Positions 5,946-6,792 of a stretch of 6,792 nucleotides of DNA are shown in pieces. The stretch is from Desulfocapsa sp. (GTDB lineage: Bacteria > Desulfobacterota > Desulfobulbia > Desulfobulbales > Desulfocapsaceae). Within the stretch, counting starts at the first letter, position 1; every line of letters starts with the position of its first letter. The DNA is taken from positions 2,120-8,911 of the forward strand of contig JAOZLM010000083.1 in the NCBI GenBank assembly GCA_029934815.1. The letters run 5' to 3'. The position numbers were made by a program, and so were the translations under genes. A model generated the notes under the pieces. The model had not been told where the DNA came from. It made no database searches and saw only the letters and a program-made list of their open reading frames with translations.

Positions 5946-6792
5946 CTACTTTCCACTTGGAAAAGAAAACCAGTCATCGCCGGTTACCGGTGGAGGTGGA
6001 TTTACCTCGTGCTTAAATGATCCATTTTGCAGGAAATATAATGTCTCATCCTGCACATAGTCATCATCCATTATAAAAGGGTGGGTTTCGTGCACCACCA
6101 GGAAATCATGCATTCCCTCCAAACGACTGCGAGCAACAGAGACCTTTCCGTCATCCTGCCCGGGAATTATCTTTGAGAGCCAGTAATCAAAAATGACATA
6201 GCGATCTCCTGTTATAACTCCCACCGGATAATCTGCGGGTCCAAGACGATTAGGGAAAGAATTTTCGTCGGTGGTTAGTTGCTGTCCGGCAGGACCGTTT
6301 ATCCATTTATAAAGCCACCAGTCCTTAAGACTATCAGTAGCTTCACTTCCCTGATTTGGCGGGCTGAGCATCACAACCCGTCCCATGTTTTCAGGTTTTA
6401 TGGCCTTGAAATTAGCCCGCAACACAATCCCGCCAAGAGAGTGGCTGACAAAATGGACCGAAGTTGGATTAAACTGCTGACACTGTTCAAGGGCTGCCGG
6501 GAAATGACCACTGACAATTTCTTCAATGGTGGCACGGGTTGAAGGATACCCTAAATTTACTGTGTGGTATCCTTCGGCCACCAGCCGTTCCTGCATATCG
6601 TCCATGGAATGGAGGGTTCGTCCCATGCCGTGGACAAGAACAACACACTCATCAAGGGAACGGCTGCGTGTTGGTTTCTGAATAGAGAGACCTGTTTTGC
6701 TACAACCTGAGAGAGAGCCTGCTGCTGCAAGTGTAAGAAGCAACAGGCCCGTAACCAGGATGGATTTATCAAATATTTTATACAGTTTTATA
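5946..6792 (-). CDS. Lipase/esterase-like alpha/beta-hydrolase lipoprotein (5' end beyond the window)
   Basis: This is a serine hydrolase of the lipase-like alpha/beta family. Counting from the TTG at 6743-6741 (used only for numbering), the motifs are the lipobox LSGC with Cys14, VVLVHGMGRT (34-43, oxyanion HG), HFVSHSLGG (97-105) with nucleophile Ser102, VVMLSPPNQGS (123-133), PGQDDGKVSVAR (194-205) with Asp198 as likely acid, and HETHPFIM (218-225) with His221 as likely base. The ending is Pro-rich (NPPPP). The frame stays open from the TTG to the window edge and reads KLYKIFDKSILVTGLLLL, which gives the signal peptide its basic n-region and full hydrophobic core. There is no ATG or GTG in that stretch, so the true start lies past base 6792 and the gene is 5'-partial here. 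The mature protein should be membrane-anchored and face the periplasm or cell surface. Its substrate cannot be told from sequence; lipids or esters are plausible. It is the first visible gene of the minus-strand cluster. Confidence 0.87.
   Translation of the reverse strand, partial: IKLYKIFDKSILVTGLLLLTLAAAGSLSGCSKTGLSIQKPTRSRSLDECVVLVHGMGRTLHSMDDMQERLVAEGYHTVNLGYPSTRATIEEIVSGHFPAALEQCQQFNPTSVHFVSHSLGGIVLRANFKAIKPENMGRVVMLSPPNQGSEATDSLKDWWLYKWINGPAGQQLTTDENSFPNRLGPADYPVGVITGDRYVIFDYWLSKIIPGQDDGKVSVARSRLEGMHDFLVVHETHPFIMDDDYVQDETLYFLQNGSFKHEVNPPPPVTGDDWFSFPSGK

Noticed and set aside
6765..6792. AT-rich stretch with TATAAAAT on the minus strand as a -10 promoter for a TTG-started hydrolase gene
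   Set aside because: The same bases encode the basic n-region of a convincing lipoprotein signal peptide in the open frame, so they are better read as coding sequence; no matching -35 can be placed inside the window.

Overview
The window looks like chromosomal DNA of a Gram-negative (diderm) bacterium. Two genes encode lipoproteins with clear lipoboxes, one encodes a very large AsmA-like inner-to-outer-membrane bridge protein, and one encodes the Sec accessory subunit YajC. Base composition is moderate. Gene style (short gaps, overlapping starts, AsmA-like C-terminal domain beside a DUF4105 protein) would fit a deltaproteobacterium-type lineage (Desulfobacterota), but that placement is a weak inference and no taxonomic marker is present.

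Layout. The plus strand carries only the 3' end of yajC (1-330), which enters from the left edge and is closed by a good intrinsic terminator (377-410). Everything else is one minus-strand, head-to-tail cluster read from right to left: a lipase-like alpha/beta-hydrolase lipoprotein (5946 to beyond the right edge), a second alpha/beta-hydrolase lipoprotein of the DUF900 type (4630-5934), a 1067-residue AsmA/YhdP-like protein (1424-4627), and a three-helix membrane protein with a DUF4105 periplasmic domain (409-1434). Gaps are 11 nt and 2 nt, and the last junction overlaps, so this is very probably a single transcript whose promoter lies outside the window. It converges on yajC with only 78 nt between stop codons, and its last stop codon sits in the T-tract of the yajC terminator.

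How the genes may work together (inference). All four minus-strand products are predicted to act in the envelope: two lipid-anchored serine hydrolases, a bridge protein of the class implicated in phospholipid traffic in E. coli (YhdP/TamB/YdbH), and a membrane protein whose conserved His, Glu and Cys residues come in the order seen in circularly permuted papain-like (NlpC/P60, LRAT-like) enzymes. The cluster is a reasonable candidate for an envelope lipid transport or remodelling module. No tRNA, rRNA, CRISPR array, insertion sequence or phage gene was seen. The AsmA-like gene contains three perfect inverted repeats of 9-11 bp that its protein-coding role does not explain.
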